Positions 48,016 through 60,210 of a stretch of DNA of 64,000 bases are shown here, piece by piece. The translations under genes and the position numbers were made by a program. The DNA lies in contig JAAONU010000004.1 of assembly GCA_012932295.1 (NCBI GenBank), positions 25,490,872 to 25,554,871 of the forward strand, in the 5' to 3' direction. The stretch is from Cyclina sinensis (taxonomy: Eukaryota > Mollusca > Bivalvia > Venerida > Veneridae). Position 1 is the stretch's first letter. Each line of letters opens with the position of its first letter. The notes below the pieces were generated by a model that saw nothing but the letters and a program-made list of their open reading frames with translations, had not been told where the DNA came from and made no database searches.

Positions 48016-49506
48016 TCATCTATTTGTCTTCTCAGCAGCCTGCTATGCTTTTATCTTGAACAATGTGTATTGTTTCTGCATTGATGTATAATATGTCTAG
48101 TAGTCTTTCACATGATATATGAGAAATCATATAAGTTACTCTATTTTTTTCATAAATTATTGACCGAACTTGAAGCATTTCAAACTTTATTGTTCTTCTT
48201 CAATTTCTTTTTTTCTAATCAACCAGATAATATCCTAAATGTTGTTACTCATGTAAGTAAGAGTACTTTTTCATTCATGTATTGTAAGCTATTGCACAAA
48301 AATCTTGCGATCTTTGACGTGGTCCGACCCCATTAATTCAAAATGAAAATGGGAAAGTTTAAAATGAACAACTTCTGCTAATTCATGAATAAACTATTAT
48401 ATATTATAAAACAGTCAAGACTGTTAACAATGCGTCATGCAATCTGTTTCAGTGCCTGACAGAGACAAACATAAAAAGAGCTATTGTAGCGTGTTCTAAC
48501 TAGAGGTTTATTTGTTTTTGCTTGTTGTAACGACGCAATAAGTTCCGTTACCTACTTACTAGACTCATTATTAGAAAAAAACGATCGCAGTGCTCTTTTT
48601 TTAGCAGTAATTTGCTAAATTTGGTAACATGATTTTTGCGTGATATTTAAGCAACTACGATCTTACTTATGTAGTTAACCGATTCCTGAAGTAAATCACC
48701 ATTTAAGACAAGGAAAACGACAGAGTTAAATAATGCAATCTTGTTCCTCTGACATCTACTTCATTACCTTATTAGAATTACTATCGAAGACGTTGACGGA
48801 AATTGGCTGTAATGAAGAACAAACTCAGATGAGACGCCGATTGGCAGATAATGAGTCTATTTGATTAGACTTTTAGCAATGCCTTATTCAGTTCACCTTC
48901 CTCACGTATACTATTTATCTGACACCTTGACGTTTTTTTTTGTTGTCCTTGTTGTCGATGATGATGATGATGATGATGTTTCACTAAGCCACAAAAATTC
49001 TCCTCCTGTTCTTACTACATATATGCAGCAAATTCTAGGCCTGAATCATAGAACGTAGGGTGACAGTTGTCTTTAGTTTCCGCTTAGATTTAACGATAAG
49101 TAAAACGGCCATTGGAGTATTTCAATATCTTTTTAACTTAAACTTCAGGACTCAATTTTTTTCAACATTATTCATGAGAATATTTACAAAATTATTTAAA
49201 AGATTTTTCTAACAAAAATGCATATATGTAAGTCAGTGTATAAACGTTTATCACATGAATCAAATTCAAAGAAGAAAATGAATTCTAAAAATATTCAATA
49301 AAACAAAACTAAATGCGGACTTTTGTTTCCTAGATATACCTTTAAACATTAAAAGTTAATTATTGACAAGCCATTTACTGTCCTAAACATGATGGGATTT
49401 TTCTCTTTTCTGATTCTTGCGAAGGTGACAGAAAGTAGTAAATTTAAATATAAAAAACTAATTCTGATAATTCTGTCATGGTCGATTTAAATATAAACAA
49501 CGCAGT
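48016..49506. other. AT-rich non-coding stretch
   Basis: No gene seen. It contains a (GAT)n microsatellite at 48957-48978. The overlapping plus-strand frame (48861-49058) owes its Asp run to that repeat. Confidence 0.45.
48957..48978. repeat. (GAT)7 microsatellite
   Basis: Seven uninterrupted GAT repeats. Confidence 0.95.
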
Positions 49507-50283
49507 CTGAAGGACAGCTAAATCCCCTTCCAGAGCGGATATGATTGTGTACTTCTTGACCTTTAACCAACCATGACCTTGATGTTGTTCCATGCATATT
49601 ATAAGCACATAGGCTCATGATAGTAATTATTTGTGCCAAGTTATTTAAAATCTTCCATAAAGTCAAAAAGTTATGGTGAAGATTTAACCTTGATTTGGGG
49701 GTAGCAACTTGGATGCTGGGTTCTGCACATCGTGTCGTAGGTGATTATTTGTGCAAAGTAATTAAAAAAACGGAAGCCAAGTTAGTAAGTTATACGGCAG
49801 ACGGTGTTAAAAGTGTTAAAAAGTCTACATTTCGTGTCCGCTCCATAACTTTTAAACCGCTGATTTTTTTTAAATAACTTGGCACAAGTGATCACCATTA
49901 TGAGGCGAGTGTAGAGCGTAATAATTGGGTTGCTACCCACAAGGTCAAGGTCACAGTTAAAGGTCAAATATCTACATTTTACGTCTGCTTTATAACTTAC
50001 TAACTTGGCTTACGAAATTTTTCTAATTACTTTGCACAAATGATCACCACTATGACACGATGTGCAGAACCCAACGTCCAGGTTGCTACCCCCAATGTCA
50101 AGGTTAAATGTTCTCCATAACTTTTTGACTTTATGGAAGATTTTAAATAACTTGGCACAAATAATTACTATCATGAAACTATATGCTTATAATATGCATG
50201 GCACAACATCAAGGTCATGTTGGTTAAAGGTCAAGAAGTACACTTTCTCGTCCGCTTCGGAAGGGGATTTAGCTGTCTTTCAG
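49507..50283. repeat. 777 bp imperfect palindrome (long hairpin)
   Basis: The outer ends are CTGAAGGACAGCTAAATCCC and the reverse complement GGGATTTAGCTGTCTTTCAG. Pairing continues inwards: GTGTACTTCTTGACCTTTAA with its partner near 50225; TATGCTTATAATATGCATGG-type text with its partner near 49600; AACTTGGCACAAATAATTAC with its partner at about 49630; and GATGTGCAGAACCCA with TGGGTTCTGCACATC. Arms are roughly 320-340 bp, the centre is near 49895, and the inner part is more diverged. The arms contain GACCTTTAACC and CAAGGTCA motifs shared with other repeats in the window. It resembles a fold-back element, and a transcript of it would form a long dsRNA. Confidence 0.85.
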
Positions 50284-51569
50284 AAGGCATTGTTCTATAT
50301 AAATTTCACCTTGTTCATGTGGCTGTGAGACCTACAAAGTCTTATTTTAAATAACATTTACTTACATTTTTTGTGTAGAACTGCGTCTATACTTTTGAAA
50401 AAAAAAATGTATAAGAAGGATCTAATTTCAAACAAGAAAAATATTTCTGCTCAATCGAACATACCCGAAATGTAACTAAAATTCTGACCCAATTTTCAGA
50501 TTTAGGTAATACTGTCGTAATCAACTGCATATCTTGAGTTCTATTCTGTATGAGACTGAATAGAAAACTGCTCCCACACTATCAGATACAGTCAAGCTTA
50601 GTGATTCATGCCAACAATACACAGACAATATGTTCAAAACAGCCGAGAAAACTTAGAAGTATTTATAGCCACCATTATGCGGATACTATTTTATATAAAT
50701 GATTAGCTCTAATTGACTGAATGAATTGCATCATATCTAAAGTTTAACACAGCTTTTCAATAAATAAATAAATACTGTATTGGGGGAATCAACAGAGAAA
50801 TTTAAAGCCACAGTTGCAATTTATATGTTCAATTATTTATCATGAATTCTCTGCGTCTGTCGGTTTTGTGTCTCCAAAGCTTTTTAACACTTTCAGTAGC
50901 TATATTTATATAGCACGCTGTCGAGTCTGTGTAAGAGTTACATAGAGCGAAAGAGAATTAAAGACGCATGGAAGAGTACTTGCGCAGATAGTTTTCCAAA
51001 TCAATATCTCCTTAAATGATTTGTTGCTTTACACGGTTATTGCCTTTCTTACTGCTATCCAACTTTCCATGGCAAAGTTTTCTTCCGTAGTACATTTGCT
51101 ACAAGCCTGGGAAACATCCATTTTTTAATTTCTATACATTATAACAATTTATATTGGGTTTGATAGAGGATAGAGGAGTGATTTTATGGACACTTGTGGT
51201 CAGATGTGGAACTGTGCTTTTTTTAGTGGCAATGTATTTTCCAGAAAAAGGAAAGATTGCACATGGAGTGTGATATAAACTTTATACTGGACAAGATTTT
51301 CTAACAAAGCCATTTTTGTACAGATTTCTCTTTGCTCGATTTAAGCCTTACTGTCACGTCATTGATAAAATTTGCAAATGTGAGTCGTCGATAAAGGACT
51401 TTTTCTAAAATTATTTGCTGGCTGTCAGTGGTGGTGGCAGTGCACCCTATTGCTCTTCAAAAGATGAAAGTGTGTATCCAATCACGTGATATTTAATAAA
51501 ATTCTGAACAAGCATTTCAAAGTCTGCAAGTGCATGCCATTTTTTGTGCCAACAAAGACTAAATCTGTT
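50284..51569. other. AT-rich non-coding stretch
   Basis: Nothing recognised. Confidence 0.4.
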
Positions 51570-51960
51570 GATTCAAAAGAATTTTTTGACAGTTTGGCCT
51601 CAAGTGGTCATTTAAGGGTCAAGATTTAAAAAAATGTCATTGGAAAGATCTCTCCCAAAGGATGGTTGTGCACGAAAAAACTATATCTGGTAAGCAGTAA
51701 GGAAGTTATGGCCAATATTAAGAATTACAGACAATTGAACCTTCGGGGTTAAGTTCATTCAGGGGTGAAGTTCATTTAAATAGGTGTCAGTGGGAATGTT
51801 TTGTCTAAAGTGGTGTTCAAGTATGAAGTAAATCAATAAGTAAGTTATGGGCAATGTTTAAGTTTTTTGGACGCAATAACGGACGGGCGGACTAACGGAC
51901 GGACAGACAGACGGAAATTTCAAAAACTATGTTCCCTGCTTAGCGGGCTTTCAAACGTTA
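51570..51960. repeat. GGTCAAG / GGACGGAC bivalve-type repeat (related to 25690-26085)
   Basis: It shares with 25690-26085 the blocks TTGGCCTCAAGTGGTCA/AGGGTCAAG, CTCCCAAAGGATGG, AAGTATGAAGTAAATCA(A/C), AAGTTATGG(T/G)CAATGTTAAAG and a GGACGGGCGGACTAACGGAC run. It ends TCAAAAACTATGTTCCCTGC followed by TTAGCGGG. Non-coding. Confidence 0.65.
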
Positions 51961-52880
51961 AATGGCTCTAACTTAATACTATTAAAGTGCATACAGAAAC
52001 CAAACTATCTCTTTAAATTCATACTGTCTTTTCTTGAAGGTAGTTTTGCCCAAATACATGTACTATTCTTGAAATAAAATGATAAATCAGCATGGTATTT
52101 TTCTCAAATATTCGTATCGATACAGCCTCAGAACTAATTCAAAGCCATTTCAAATTTGCGTTGCACTGAATGACTTGTGGTTAGCTTTAATTATTGAAGC
52201 GGATGGCTTTTCAGTGTTTAACAACGTCTGTTAGCGTCATAAATAAAAGCTTCCTATTTAGTGTAAGCTCGGCTTCGAGGTTCATCATATGAAATTATTT
52301 TCTGTCACTTGTTTGTTAAAATATGATTTCTAGTAGATGTAAATCATTTAGTTGTATGCCTCTGTTACTTACAGAAATCTCAAAAACAAAACACTAAGGT
52401 AACAAGATTGATGTTTTGATACGTTGATAGAATGTTGACGTTCTAGACTGTTACGAGAATAACGCTGTCAAAACATGCAGTTAGAAATAATAAGTCATAT
52501 GTGCCACCATATATTTTAGCCGATAATGAAGACAGTATTATAATCCAGACGGGAGGTGCCTCAACATTCGTTTACACATAAAATGCTGCATATTGAAACA
52601 ATAATTTTTGTAGGTTTTTATAGCTTTAGTTTTTGTCAGCTGTGTAACAAAATTGATGATTTTTACATCGACATCAAACGCATTTAAATATATGTTATTT
52701 TTTTCCATTTGAACCTTAGTATGCCTATTACTATGACTCCCTTCAAAAAACATTTGTTTCAATTTTTTGCACACGATAATGTTTTTGATAAACTGTTTAC
52801 TGTACACTGGTTTCTTCTCCTAACCCTGAACATGCTGAAATCGTGTAATGGATTTGCCCAGCTTTGAATTTGGAACAGTC
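51961..52880. other. AT-rich non-coding stretch
   Basis: No gene recognised. Confidence 0.4.
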
Positions 52881-53040
52881 CATTCAAAGATTAAGGGATT
52901 TCAATATCAAAATACAAAAATGGAGCTACCAACAGTATAGAGCCTGGTCAGACTGCACAGATGTGCAGGCTGACCTGCCTCTATACTGGTGGCAAAGGCT
53001 AATCACTTTCGGTTCCAGCACGTTAAGGGTTAAATTATTG
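52880..53040 (+). repeat. Short dispersed repeat (GCAGGCTGA...TGGTGGCAAAGGC type)
   Basis: It contains AGCCTGGTCAGACTGCACAG, TGTGCAGGCTGACCTGCC, TCTATACTGGTGGCAAAGGC, TAATCACTTTCGGTTCCAGC and CGTTAAGGGTTAAA. I recognise this block as a common interspersed sequence in bivalve genomes (recall, not a search). It is more GC-rich than its surroundings, and the open frame it creates (52864-53049) is not a gene. Confidence 0.55.
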
Positions 53041-56000
53041 TGCAGTTGACTTACATCTCAACGTATTTTATCAAACTGATAGCATTTTCTTTTTTACAAT
53101 TCATCTAATCAACTTTTTATTTGACATGACTCTGAAAAAAAATGATGTATTGTGATGAGCATACCAGGAACGCTATCAATCACGATTAACTCTTGAAATT
53201 AATTAATTTCAGTGCACTGTAAATATTTTCAGAACAAAAGGTACTGAAGAAAAAAGTAGCTTGCTTTTAAAGAAATACTGATATTTAAATGCTAACTCAA
53301 GGCTGATAGATGGCCAACAGTAAAATGAAAATTTTCATTTGCATCCAATTGCATTTACGGTTGTTTTTCTTAATGTGTTAAGTGTTCGAGAAAAATGCGG
53401 CACATTTGAACAGAATGGCATACAATTATTTATCATCTCTATAATAGGTGTTTTACAAGTTTCTAGTGGCATTTGTATAATTACTTTTTGTCTGTAAATT
53501 TAAGTTCAACAAAAAATGTGCAAAACGATTTATACAAAAGCTTAAATGCTACATTAATTTGGATTATCTATTAGCCCCTATTTTTACTTGAAATGATTTC
53601 AGATATTTTGTTTCAAGGAAAGGTTTCCCCCTCACTGGAAACGCCACTTTAAGAGCAGAGGCTGCGCTGTACATAATCAAAAGCTTCAAGTACATAACTA
53701 CATTTTCCAAAAGAGCTATTACATTACCAATAGACCTAGTGTCCGGAATTTGCTCGTCTGCTCTATTACAGCCAATATTCGTCAATGCGTTTGATGATGA
53801 AACTCCTCGAAGAAGGAGCTAATGAATCTGTGGTAAGTAGAAAAGGATGTCCTGCCTTCTACTTTAATTCATTGGTAAGAGTATGGGGTATACAATATGT
53901 ATAAAGGAGTTTATAATCTTTCAAAAAGCCAAAACCCAATATTAAACAAATGACCCTTTCAAAAATAACTGTTTAATAACATGGTGATTTTGTATTAAAC
54001 ATTAACGCACTGAGCACTCAGTCAGTGATCTGTATTCGTTAATGTATTTAAAATAATTCACTATTACATTCCGTGCAGTCGTGTACGACTGGAACTTTTT
54101 TCATTTACTTAAATGTATCTTAGAGCCTCAAATTTTTAATAAATCGCATCCGTCAGATAATTTTTGACTTGTCCCGAAACCTTTTTCTGTTTTTGCATAC
54201 ACATATGGTCAAAAGAAAGACTGGACACAGAAGACATTTGGCTGTCTGATTGTTCTAGGTCAAAATAATTCCTCCGATGTCAGTAAATGAATGGAAAAAT
54301 TATACAACGCCTTATGAACCTGTGCTGTTGTCGAACGCGTAATAATATTTAATATAATGAAGGAATTTTTTCTAGTGTTGTATTTTATAATCACGAATAT
54401 GTCTTGATTTCCACTTTTAAAAAAAAACTTATCCAAAAAATCTAATATCACTATTTTACAAATTATCATTCTTAGCTAAAATGCACTAAGTTACACCAAA
54501 TAATTATTTCATATTTTCAACACTCCTTATAACTCGTAATTGTATCAAAAATCAACTTACTATTTTTAAAGACTTGTCAGTTCTCACAAAAGCTTCAAGA
54601 AAGAATGAAATCTCGACCATTTAAGCGACTTTGAAGATATGACACTGCTCACTGCAAATTAATTCTATTGAATGTCGAAACTATGTTTTTACATTGTTGG
54701 CAACGCAAGACTTTCTTCTAATAATCATGAAAGAAAAACATCTTCAAATAAATGTTTTTTTCGTGGCGAATCTTAGCCACGGGAATACTCGCGCCTCATG
54801 TGAACCGCAGCACCGACGGCACTTAAGGCGCGTTTAGTAGCCGTGTGTTGTTGCGTTTGTTTTTCTTTTGGCAAGATTAGCCCTTTTCTGTACTATCGAT
54901 TGATTCAACATACTTAAAACGGATATTTTGCCGTCACAGTGAGCTTTCCGTTAACGTTTGCTTTTCGCGTTCCTTTGTTTTGAGGTATTAATTTGTGTTA
55001 ACCATTTGTTTGATTCTACAATCAACACTTAGTTTAAAATTCCAAGACTGAATAAACAAATAGAAATAAAAACGTAAAGTGAATTAGCTTTAGCCTCGTA
55101 CCTTTTAAGTGGATACCGATTTCTATCTACGTTCTTTTCTTGAATTCATTTTTCACTGTATGTTAATCTTAACTTGCTTATCTTACTTTAGAAGTGCAAT
55201 AATTTCAAATTATTGTCTTGGATGGTATTTTTTACATTCAGTTTCTTATGATAACGTTCTAAATAAAACCATTTATCATCATACAATTCACTTTGTTCCT
55301 ATATAAAAATATCAGAAGAAATGTGTGTGGATACTTAAATCAATCAATTTTTATAGGTATCAAAAACGATTAGTGTCAATGAAACCATTTGGTATGCATT
55401 ACTTCTCCTAGAATATTGATAGCACAGTATGAATGGATTTCCCAAACACACTATGACAAGTTAAATTGTGAGTCGACCACCTTAATTTCTTGTCTTTTTT
55501 AAAGAGTATAATGCAACCATTCATTTTAAAATATGTATTTCTTCGAAAGCAATAATTTGATATTTCGATTTACAGAACGGTCAACGTCAATCGACGCTTT
55601 AGATTTTTTAGATAAAATTGACAATGGTCTTTATCGCCGAAAATTTGATATATTTTCTTGTTGTTTATGTATGATGTGCAAACTGTTCATTCAAATGTTT
55701 TGTCTAAGTTTACATTTTAAGGGAAACTGATAGAGAACATAGAGGATTTACACACTTCATATAGTGTAGGGTGTCTCGGTTTATGGCATTATCTTCTTAA
55801 TGATATGCAACGCTCCTTTTTACACTGAAACGAGGTGTGTAGGTCTTGAAGATGTCTAACGGTTTCATGCTGACTTTAGACAGCTGACCCTGCCTTCATT
55901 TGTTTATTCTGAAGAAGGATGATTACGAAAATGAAAAAAAAATAATCAACTATATCCAAGTTTCAAACGATAACGTCCCATGCAATCGCTTACTTGTGAC

Positions 56001-58134
56001 CAGAAAAAGAGCTAAGAAAATCACATTCAACAGATATGAGGTTTAAGTAAGTTCCAAAATCTGTATCGATCCGCCAGGACAATATGAGAAATTATTGTTT
56101 GTCTTGCAATACTGAACCCTATATTAACCTTGGTAAATATTTGTAATTGCTTCATTTCCTCAGAATTCTTCAAGGCATATTTCATATGCATAACTTACGG
56201 CGAAAACGATTTTTAAACACGAAGGAAATGTGCTATCGTGAAGTAGTTTATTATTGTCCTAGATAACCGGCATATGTTTAGGGTCCGAAACACTTCAGTG
56301 ACAAGTTGATGCAAGGCAATGTAAATGGCATAATAACCACACAATGTTTATACAAGACAAGACACCAGTAAGGAAACCAACACGATATGATAGAATAAAA
56401 GAAGAAGAAATACTTCTCGGAGCATACAGTTGTCGCTTTGAGGTTTTGATAATTATGATAATTTAAGCCACCCCGACTTTAGCCAGGCAGAAAAATAAAA
56501 TTTTTAAAAACTACCTTTTAAATGTTGAAAATATTTAACATATATTAAGACAAGAAAATGTTAAAACATCACGAGTGAAAGTTACACAAACAGGCTCAAG
56601 TAAAATCTATTCCATTAAAGCATGAAGGTATGAACATGTACACTTAGCAATAAAGTTGGGTAAAAGTAAGACATTTAGTTGAACTGCAAAAACAATGATA
56701 AAATCATTTAGTAGTTTATCATTAAATAATTATGTTTCCACTTTGTGTGCATTTTGTTAAAGCCGGGCCGGGTATATTTGATGTCAAAGTACATGTATGT
56801 TATTCTTTTATTGCACAGCATTCTTCGTATACTTCATATATTGCCAATTTGTGATTCACGATATGTGAACTGAACTTCATCTGGCGTTATTTCAAACACA
56901 AAATTGGAAATCCACTTAATCACAGTTTAGTTTTTAACATAGACTTAACAAGCACAAACTTTAAGGCAATATGCCTACGTATACGCATAAATGTCCTTGT
57001 GTAATCAGCCGTAACTTCTTTCAGCCCTAGGATTTCTAATATTTTGATAATGATTGTTCAGCCCCGTCCAGGTATAGTACTCGTACAGAATAAGAATAAT
57101 TTTACATTCAAATTCTAGTATCTGCTTTACAACAAATAACAGCGAAAGGTTTTCGAGTTTTTGACTTTTCATCTTTTTTTTATATCCTCGAACTGTTTTA
57201 TGTTATCTTTTTTTACAACATTATATGTACTAATCGTTTTTGTTGTTGTTGTTTTTCTTCTTAGGCGGGGTGTTCACGCTTGAATCTAGTTCGCTAGCGC
57301 TACTTAACTCACCTTTAGTACGTTTTGATTGCTGGCATTTATCTGCCATTTTTACTGTCAATATCTGTTGTTTTGATATATTAGGTTAACGTGATCTTTA
57401 TAAATTGTACGCAAAACACTCCAATAAACGTAAAATGGCTGCGCCCAAAAACCTCATAAATCGGGTCGGAAATTTCTCAAAAATTCTAAACTTATTTCAC
57501 TATCCGGATACAGAAAAACACTTACAATAACTTTAAGTCTTAAATGCTCATAATTTTAGTATTACAAAACACTTGAAACTGTTCTTATTTAACAATTTTA
57601 TCAGAGCTATTCAAATTCTTGCTTTTCCCATTGGCTTTGACCTTGACCGCCTAAATCCTAATCCTAAATGAATTCAGAAATTAAAGTTCTAAATGAAAAG
57701 TGTGTAGTTCCCTTTGTCTTACTTTTTTTAACCCATATATATATATTAGTTTCTCATTGCGTCGTCAAGCTTCTGTCTAGACTTTTAATTTGATATTCTA
57801 GTTTTAATATCCTTATTACAGGCAATATCCTGTGAATGTGAGCTTTGATTGTATTTCTAAAATAAAAAAAAAAATAATTTTGAAATGATTGCAATATCAA
57901 AATACAATTTCAACGGCTGTCATCATTTATGTTATATATCTCTCAGTTATGTCGTGATGACTAGTAATTAAGATCAATTACTAATGCGAGTTATGATTAC
58001 TGTATTGTTTTTTCCTTTTTTAGCATCTGTCCGCGCGTGCAATTCGAACAGAGCACTTTCCGTAACGGCAAAACAAAGCAAATTAAGAGAAGAAAAGAAG
58101 AGAAAAAGAGGGAAAAAAAAAACATCCTTCTACA
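53041..58134. other. AT-rich non-coding stretch
   Basis: No gene recognised in 5 kb. A GC-richer patch at 54760-54850 (CGCGCCTCATGTGAACCGCAG, GGCGCGTTTAGTAGCCG) begins with a small hairpin, CGTGGC-GAATCTTA-GCCACG (54763-54782). Its nature is unknown. Confidence 0.4.
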
Positions 58135-58340
58135 GCTTTGTGAGCACGACGTTACCGGGTGCGTGGAGGAGAATTGGTAGAGGAATTACAGCGCTAGTCT
58201 CCCAAACCAGAGATCGCTGGTTCGAGTCACACGACGGGTAAGACTTTTTGTGACCATTCACATTCGACACTTCCGGCGCGAGCATTGGTTACAATCCAGG
58301 AAGCAGTCTTCGAATGGAATTAATCTGAGATAAAAGAAAT
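58135..58340 (+). repeat. tRNA-headed SINE-like sequence
   Basis: The plus strand has ATTGGTAGAGGAATTACAG (A-box-like), CTAGTCTCCCAAACCAG (anticodon-arm-like, loop CTCCCAA as in Gly-CCC tRNA) and GCTGGTTCGAGTC (B box). An unrelated tail then runs through ACACTTCCGGCGCGAGCA to about 58340. Stem pairing is imperfect, so a SINE or tRNA pseudogene fits better than a tRNA gene. Confidence 0.6.
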
Positions 58341-59550
58341 TCTATCGAAATCGATATCTAAAATGTAAATCATTTTTTTTTAAAATGATACCATTTCACT
58401 TGTATATACAAAATATACTAAAAGGATTTACATCTAACATGTCTAATGTTTGCAATACATTCAGTCTAGGCTACCCCAGTGACAGTGGCTTGCTTGCCTT
58501 TTGTTTATAGATCATCATAAAGGTAAACTGTTGGTTGGTCTTTTAGCTGTTGGAATAATTGAAGTGTGCGTTAGAAGCAGAGTTTTTACACAATAAATCT
58601 CAATAGGACCCCATCGGATACATTTAGCTTTCCATTGTTTCAGTATATTCTTTTTAAATTAATTTGAATATAATAGATCTTACTTTAAGTATACTCTACT
58701 TTATTATTTCAAACTGTGCACACAATTCTTTATTATGAGCATGTTGATAACTTTTATTTGGTACCATGTATGAACTGATTCGTGAAGAATAAATAAATAA
58801 TTCCTGTTAGTTTGATATACTTTATATAAAGTAAGTGCGTCCGGATGTGTGCGTGTGCGCTTTTCATTAAATGTTCATTTATTATTTTCAGGAGCAATGA
58901 TTCTAAAAAATAGGTATACAGGCACTCACCATCACTGGTAGAAGAATTATAGAATAGTTGAAATTTAGATTTAATTCACTTCGGTGGATTAGAAGCTGTA
59001 AACTTCTTTCAATAAAACATTTTTGAACTTCATTTACATGTGTTTTGAGCGTATGAGCCCATTGGCAAAGTTTTGTAAATCTTTCGGTCGGATATGCAGG
59101 TGAGTTTATCGTTGTTAGATGAAATTTGTAGAACGTACTGTGTACATTCTATTTATATACAAGGAGAAATTAATTAGACCCCGTCGAGAAATAGCTCTGT
59201 TATTCGGACTCCGGTTTGCTGAAAAGGTCATTGTCAGAGGAACGCCTTTGTTGTAGTTATGAAATCAAAAGCTGGCTTGCGTAGATATAACAAAAACAAT
59301 AAAATATTCCATACATAAGAAACAGAACATTGCAAATGGCATAATTGGGGATGGGAATTGAGATATTAATTTGAAAATTTTTGTGATTTCAAGTATTTCC
59401 CTTGTTATTTCATTTTATCTGTTTTTATAATGTATTCTACGTTTAAAATCATAACTAGTTGATTGTGTTACACTGATTAAATTTAAATTAAAAAATGAGT
59501 CCAAATATGTTAATCACCTCGTCCTGTATAATCCGTGATTATATACTGCA
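58341..59550. other. AT-rich non-coding stretch
   Basis: No gene or family recognised. Confidence 0.4.
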
Positions 59551-60210
59551 ATTTATTTCATGCTTTTCAATGGATTATTGAAATATATCAGTAGATTAAA
59601 TCCTGATAATCTCACTGTTTCAAACAGTGAAATTATCATTTTGATAATTTCACTGCTACGGAACTACTTTTTTCCCTTCAGTGAACCCCATATACATGTA
59701 CAAAAGTACAACTTGAGTTGTCTGCAGCCGTTGATCCGTGTTCGCCGATAATTAGGCCTGACAGTGACACTGATTCTAATTAATATGAATTAGGCAAATA
59801 ATATACCAGTTATGATGTTCGTTCACTAGTTTGATTTAAATCCTTGTTTTGTTTATAATTCCCACACACGTTGTGAATGAAAAAAAATGGCGGATTGAAC
59901 TGATCTGACTTCGATTCACGCGCAGTAATTCAATAGCTTTATCAGCCTAAAACTGTTGTTTACTCTAAATAAATTTACAAAACGATTTCTTTTTTCCTTT
60001 TTGACATAAAATAATAAATGAATAAGACCCTGTCTAGTGAATTATATATTAAAAATGAGAGTTTATCTGGAACTATTTTTATTACGAAATATACATGTGT
60101 TAGCACGTGAAGAAGAAGGAAAGTGGGGCACCAGACGGGGAACACTTGGATAGGTAAAACATTAAAAATGAGAAATAATTCAAATAACCCATTGAAAAGC
60201 ATGAAATAAA
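59551..60210. mobile_element. 660 bp inverted-repeat-bounded element (MITE-like)
   Basis: The left end TTTATTTCATGCTTTTCAAT (59552 onward) is matched exactly in inverse at 60188-60210 (22 bp perfect through GG). Imperfect inverted similarity extends to about 35 bp (TTATTGAAATAT versus TTATTTGAATTAT). The interior is non-coding. The two short frames beginning MLFNGL on opposite strands are the TIRs themselves. No target duplication could be fixed. Confidence 0.7.
59613..59655. other. Two overlapping perfect hairpins
   Basis: CACTGTTT-C-AAACAGTG (59613-59629) overlaps CAGTGAAATTATCA-TTT-TGATAATTTCACTG (59625-59655, 14 bp perfect stem). The shared CAGTG can pair with either neighbour, so the two stems exclude each other. 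They lie inside the inverted-repeat element. Confidence 0.85.

Noticed and set aside
58140..58215. A functional tRNA-Gly(CCC) gene
   Set aside because: A- and B-box-like motifs and a CTCCCAA loop are present, but the anticodon stem has a mismatch and no acceptor stem closes. A SINE head or pseudogene fits better.
57984..58241. An 85-codon gene with hydrophobic start and Lys/Arg-rich middle
   Set aside because: Its middle is a purine-rich low-complexity tract and its end overlaps the tRNA-like repeat.
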